Shown here one piece after another: positions 60,721 through 64,000 of a stretch of DNA of 64,000 bases. A program made the translations under genes and the position numbers. Numbering within the stretch: position 1 is the stretch's first letter; each line of letters begins with the position of its first letter. Under the pieces are notes generated by a model that searched no databases, was not told where the DNA came from, and was given only the letters and a program-made list of their open reading frames with translations. This stretch comes from Desulfonatronum sp. SC1 (lineage in GTDB: Bacteria; Desulfobacterota; Desulfovibrionia; Desulfovibrionales; Desulfonatronaceae), in assembly GCF_003046795.1 (NCBI RefSeq), contig NZ_PZKN01000006.1, positions 1 through 64,000 of the forward strand, given 5' to 3'.

Positions 60721-61791
60721 TCACGCTCCCTTGCCAAAGGGACAGATCGGATAGCGGCACTCGGCGCAGCCGGCGCACAATCCGCCATGACCCATGGCGA
60801 CGATTTCCGCTTTGGTCACATTTTCCCCGGCCACGAGTCGCGGAACCACCAGGTCGAAGATGCTGCTCCGGGCGTACATCACGCAGCCGGGCAGGCCGAC
60901 CACCGGAACCTCGTCGATGAAGGCCAGCAAAAACATGGCTCCGGGAAAGGTGGGCGCACCGTAGGTCACGACCCGGCCTCCGGCGGCCTGGATGCTCGTC
61001 GGGGTCAGGTCGTCCGGGTCCACGGACATGCCGCCGGTTACGGCCAGCATCTCCGCCCCTTCCCGGATCAGGCCCCGGATGGCGCGTACGGTCATGTCCA
61101 CGTCGTCCGGTACGAAGACCTGGGGCATGGTCACGCAGCCCAGCTCGTCGAACTTGCGGCGCAACACCGGGCCGAATTTGTCCTGGATCCGCCCGTGATA
61201 GACCTCGCTGCCCGTGGTCAGCACGCCGACGCGCAGTGGTCGAAACGGCTTGACCTGGATCAGGGGAGCGGCCAGGCGGCAGGTTAGCTCCACCTGGGCC
61301 ACCGTGGATTCAGCAATCACCAGGGGGATGACGCGGGTTCCGGCCACGGGCTGTCCCTTGAGGACGCGGTGGTTGCCGTGGGCCGTGGCCATGACCACCT
61401 GATCCACTGAATTGATTTTGTGCAGGACGCTGGTGTCGATTTTCAACAGCCCGTCATGCTCGGCAATCAGATTGACCCGGCCCTCGGAGGGCTGGCTGAT
61501 GCTCACTCCGGAACCCGCGGCGGCCCGGGCGATGCGCAGAGCCGCTTCATCCTCGTGAACCAGCCCGTCCTGAAGATCCCAGACGTAAAGATGGTCCTTG
61601 CCCAGCTTGCGCAGGGCCGGAATGTCCTCGGAGCGGATCACGTGTCCGCGGCGGAAAGCCCGGCCCTTGAATTCACCGGGCACGATCCGGGTGATGTCGT
61701 GGCAAAGCACGGTATCCACGGCCTGTTCTACCGGAATTACGCGCATGGGGCGGGTGCTGTTCGAGGCGGATTGGACGTCGACATTGATCAT
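60721..61791 (-). CDS. Molybdopterin-binding protein with C-terminal Cys motif
   Basis: The 356-residue protein contains a MogA/MoeA-like molybdopterin-binding domain in its second half (VGVLTTGSEVYHGRIQDKF, LAVTGGMSVDPDDLTP, GAPTFPGAMFLLAF, VVGLPGCVMYA). The C terminus ends in CAGCAECRYPICPFGKG, a Cys cluster absent from MoeA. The N-terminal half (VDTVLCHDITRIVPGEFKG) resembles the start of MoeA. It lies 60 bases before mop and probably takes part in cofactor preparation for it, such as nucleotide addition or metal handling; this is inferred. Confidence 0.88.
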   Translation of the reverse strand: MINVDVQSASNSTRPMRVIPVEQAVDTVLCHDITRIVPGEFKGRAFRRGHVIRSEDIPALRKLGKDHLYVWDLQDGLVHEDEAALRIARAAAGSGVSISQPSEGRVNLIAEHDGLLKIDTSVLHKINSVDQVVMATAHGNHRVLKGQPVAGTRVIPLVIAESTVAQVELTCRLAAPLIQVKPFRPLRVGVLTTGSEVYHGRIQDKFGPVLRRKFDELGCVTMPQVFVPDDVDMTVRAIRGLIREGAEMLAVTGGMSVDPDDLTPTSIQAAGGRVVTYGAPTFPGAMFLLAFIDEVPVVGLPGCVMYARSSIFDLVVPRLVAGENVTKAEIVAMGHGGLCAGCAECRYPICPFGKGA

Positions 61792-62042
61792 GGTCGATCC
61801 TGAAGTGGGAGGGGGTTGGGAAACCGCTCAGATGCACCGAGCATGTCTTTACCTTGCTAGATTGATGTGTCACCATTGTCATATGAAACAGGACGGGCAA
61901 AGCCCGACAAGACCAGAACAGAAGCGGCGTTTCGCTTCTAACATCTTAAAATCAATCGAAGAAAAAAATATTTAACTTTTCATGTTTTATTGTTGTTTCT
62001 GGTTAATTATAGTTGTATTTTGCCTTGGATCTATCCATATGA
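61792..62042. other. AT-rich intergenic region upstream of the mop unit
   Basis: No gene is visible. It holds two short perfect stems (61894-61906 and 61921-61938) and, on the minus strand, two TGACA half-sites four bases apart (about 61870-61884), reminiscent of the TGACATGACA at the fdhA dyad. The promoter for the molybdopterin-binding protein and mop must lie here. Confidence 0.4.
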
Positions 62043-62837
62043 ATGATATATTTTTACTCTGGCAAACTCATAGTTACCTATAATGACCTGTGGGGCATGT
62101 TCGTGAATCCGCATCCCAAACCTCGAAGCATGAAAAATCGGTATGCGGCCCGAGCCAAGCTGACGGAGAAGGAATTGCGGGACGTGGTCCGGATGTTCGC
62201 CAAGGATGTGGAAGCCACCCTGATCGCCAACGCGGTCGGCGTGAGCCGGACCACGGTCAACGAGTATTTGCGCAAGATCAGGCTGGCCTTGGCCGAGCAG
62301 TGCGCGTTGGATGGAGCGATCGGGGAGACGAGGCGGAACGCGGAGATGCTTTTTTCCGTGCATCCCGAACGCTCTTCAAGCAAGGCCAAGGCGCGGGATT
62401 CGGAGGCGCTTGCAAACAACGCCCACGAGGTGGATGTCATGCGGGGAGCGATTCATGCACCGGGTCGACTGGGTATTGAAATTCTTCCCGGCAAGGATCT
62501 CGAAGCCTTGAAGCTCGTCCGCACGGGAAAAATTCGGCTGCGCGGCTGGAAAAACAACGGATACGTCAGCGTTGTCGAGTCGAATATCGATCTGGATTTT
62601 TACAGCCCGGACCAGGAGGAAATCCTGGCGGAGCTGGGGAAGGAAAGGGAAGGGGAGAAAGTCGTCGCCCTGTTTCTGGCGTATCTTCGGGCCAGAATAT
62701 CCAGAATGCGCGGAGTATGTCCGCATACGCTCCGGCTGCACCTCAAGGAATGCGAATACCGGTTCAACAACGCCCGAGCCGGGGGCACTTTGAGCAGGAG
62801 GATTCTTGCGATTTTACGGGAACGGCCGTTGGCCTGA
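62043..62837 (+). CDS. IS1595-like transposase-derived protein, possibly degenerate or domesticated
   Basis: The 264-residue frame has an N-terminal helix-turn-helix like IS1595-family transposases (LTEKELRDVVRMFA, ATLIANAVGVSRTTVNEYL) and the matching C terminus (HLKECEYRFNNARAGGTL, RRILAILRERPL). The central catalytic DDE region is not recognisable: the usual zinc ribbon and SDGWRGY-type block are replaced by unlike sequence (RLRGWKNNGYVSVVESNIDL). No terminal repeats are seen. The true start may be ATG 62097 or 62130. It could be a decayed insertion or a retained DNA-binding protein. Confidence 0.6.
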   Translation: MIYFYSGKLIVTYNDLWGMFVNPHPKPRSMKNRYAARAKLTEKELRDVVRMFAKDVEATLIANAVGVSRTTVNEYLRKIRLALAEQCALDGAIGETRRNAEMLFSVHPERSSSKAKARDSEALANNAHEVDVMRGAIHAPGRLGIEILPGKDLEALKLVRTGKIRLRGWKNNGYVSVVESNIDLDFYSPDQEEILAELGKEREGEKVVALFLAYLRARISRMRGVCPHTLRLHLKECEYRFNNARAGGTLSRRILAILRERPLA

Positions 62838-62884
62838 ATCAACAAGGTTTCGGATCAGGAAGAAACGGATGCACGAGGGCTGCA

Positions 62885-63886
62885 TCACCCTGGGAGTGAT
62901 CTTTGTTCAAATGGGAGCATATTGACACAGCGGACCCGCCACATTCCCGCTGCCGGCTCTAGAATGCTTAGGCTGGCCCAATCCATTTGAATGCGGAACA
63001 GATTGTTCATGGGCATGCCCAGGATGTGGCAGAGCAGGGCTCGGATCACTCCGGCGTGGGTCACGGCCAGCACGGGTTTGTCCTGAGCCTTAGCCATGGC
63101 CGACATCTCCTGGAAAACGGGATAAATCCGGTCCTGTACATCTTGAAAGTTCTCCCCGCCTGCGGGACGATATCCAGCAAAATTTTTCCCCCGTTCTTCC
63201 CAGGCTCCGGGAGAGTGGCGTTCAATTTCCTCCCTGCTCATCCCTTCCCACGCTCCAAGGTCGATTTCTCGCAGCTCTTCGCGGATGAACAGCGTGTCCG
63301 CCAAGGCCGCCACGGCCAGCCGGGCCGTTTGTACGGCGCGTTGCAGCGGGCTGACAAAGACTGCAGCGGGCGGGCTGGCTGCGAATACGGACTGCCAAGC
63401 CATGGCCTGGCGCAGTCCGACGTCGTTGAGAGGAACGTCGTCCGTGCCGAAGAGCATGCCGGGAGACCGTTCCACGCTGGCATGGCGCAGCAGGATCAGG
63501 GAGCTGGGCTTGAAGATGGGAAGGCGGGGTGCGGGCTCGCTCCGGGCTGGCAGTTCATGGCCTTGGCCCTGGATGACGATGCTGTGGTGACCATAGGCTT
63601 GGCCTCTCCAGGAAAAGGATCGACTGACCGGGTCCCAGGTTCCGCGGATATCCAGCGTTGCTTCCTTGAACTGGCCCAAGAGAGGGGCTGTTTGATCCAC
63701 TGTCTTGCGAATCTTCATTGTGCCGGTCAGCCAGTCGTCCTGAATCGGTTCAAGACGACCCTGATAAACGTACCCCAATCCGGCTCCGAAAAACGCACCG
63801 TTGGCTAGGTGAATGGCCCCATGTTCCATGCCGTCATGGGCCGTAAGTTTGAGGCGATAAATGCCGTCACGCATGGGCTTGTCCAT
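62885..63886 (-). CDS. GrlR-like domain fused to histidine phosphatase
   Basis: The 333-residue protein has two parts. Residues 1-115 resemble the lipocalin-like GrlR domain (MRDGIYRLKLTAHDG, FGAGLGYVYQGRLE). Residues about 130-320 form a histidine phosphatase: LILLRHASVE with catalytic His (RHA instead of RHG), FVSPLQRAVQTA, LREIDLGAWEGMSREE and AVTHAGVIRALL with the second His. Closest relatives of the phosphatase part are alpha-ribazole phosphatase CobC and phosphoglycerate-mutase-like enzymes. The combination is unusual and the substrate is unknown. Confidence 0.8.
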   Translation of the reverse strand: MDKPMRDGIYRLKLTAHDGMEHGAIHLANGAFFGAGLGYVYQGRLEPIQDDWLTGTMKIRKTVDQTAPLLGQFKEATLDIRGTWDPVSRSFSWRGQAYGHHSIVIQGQGHELPARSEPAPRLPIFKPSSLILLRHASVERSPGMLFGTDDVPLNDVGLRQAMAWQSVFAASPPAAVFVSPLQRAVQTARLAVAALADTLFIREELREIDLGAWEGMSREEIERHSPGAWEERGKNFAGYRPAGGENFQDVQDRIYPVFQEMSAMAKAQDKPVLAVTHAGVIRALLCHILGMPMNNLFRIQMDWASLSILEPAAGMWRVRCVNMLPFEQRSLPG

Positions 63887-63934
63887 CCTTCATTTTCGTG
63901 CTGAGCATTGCGTTTCGAGACGCCAACATGAGGC

Positions 63935-64000
63935 TCACGGCGTGAACCCCGCGAGCAGCCCGGTTTCTTCCGGAATAGGCCGTTGGGCAGTGGTCTCTGG
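63935..64000 (-). CDS. Possible C-terminal end of a gene entering from the right edge
   Basis: A minus-strand frame is open from the right edge to a TGA at 63935-63937, encoding about 21 residues ending in LLAGFTP. It is 48 bases before the phosphatase start, a spacing that fits an operon. Other frames are also open across this short stretch, so this is only a suggestion and no function can be given. Confidence 0.3.
   Translation of the reverse strand, partial: PETTAQRPIPEETGLLAGFTP

Overview
The window looks like chromosomal DNA of a sulfate-reducing deltaproteobacterium of the Desulfovibrionales (Desulfovibrio/Desulfonatronum type). It is GC-rich and carries dsrMKJOP, dsrABD with a dsrN/cbiA-like gene, a selenocysteine-containing periplasmic formate dehydrogenase, and a molybdenum aldehyde oxidoreductase whose eight Fe-S cysteines sit at the same residue numbers as in Desulfovibrio gigas Mop. 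The species is not determined. I saw no rRNA, tRNA, CRISPR array or intact prophage.

Left part (1-17.2 kb). This holds the end of a phosphorelay protein, a fluoride channel (crcB), pepA and argJ. A histidine kinase is translationally coupled to argJ and lies beside an NtrC-type regulator, followed by a large hybrid kinase. Next come a nitroreductase, a DsrC paralogue without the redox cysteines, comEC, cobT and an ATP-type phosphofructokinase.

Sulfite reduction block (17.7-31.4 kb). An RsbRD-type protein leads dsrMKJOP on the plus strand, ended by a terminator. A two-cluster ferredoxin, a Cys-rich YkgJ protein, a TPR protein and a HEAT-like protein follow. The minus-strand unit dsrA-dsrB-dsrD-dsrN faces them. 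DsrAB reduces sulfite, DsrMKJOP links the membrane quinone pool and periplasm to the cytoplasmic thiol/DsrC couple, and DsrN probably amidates the siroheme. The dsrA promoter and leader are visible.

Middle (31.4-42.4 kb). An AAA ATPase/nuclease-like pair, a candidate defence module, lies between dsrA and asnS. A tungstate/molybdate block follows: a MoeA fused to a periplasmic-binding-protein-like domain, an HTH regulator carrying the same domain, tupABC, a modA-like binding protein and a TiaS-like protein.

Right part (42.5-64 kb). A long run of mostly minus-strand genes serves Mo/W enzymes. Formate dehydrogenase fdhA(Sec)-fdhB-fdhE with an FmdE-like protein lies downstream of a ModE-like regulator. 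Upstream is an aldehyde-oxidoreductase cluster: a molybdopterin-binding protein, mop, a dicluster flavoprotein-like oxidoreductase, a zinc-ribbon protein, a methyltransferase, a C-GCAxxG-C-C protein, a radical SAM protein, an AMP-forming ligase, XdhC and a HEAT protein. Most junctions in this run overlap by a few bases. It looks like a dedicated, poorly understood maturation pathway for Mop and is the strongest candidate for new biology here. A 218-bp element with 30-bp inverted ends lies inside it. The right edge holds a transposase-derived gene and a GrlR-like/histidine phosphatase fusion.
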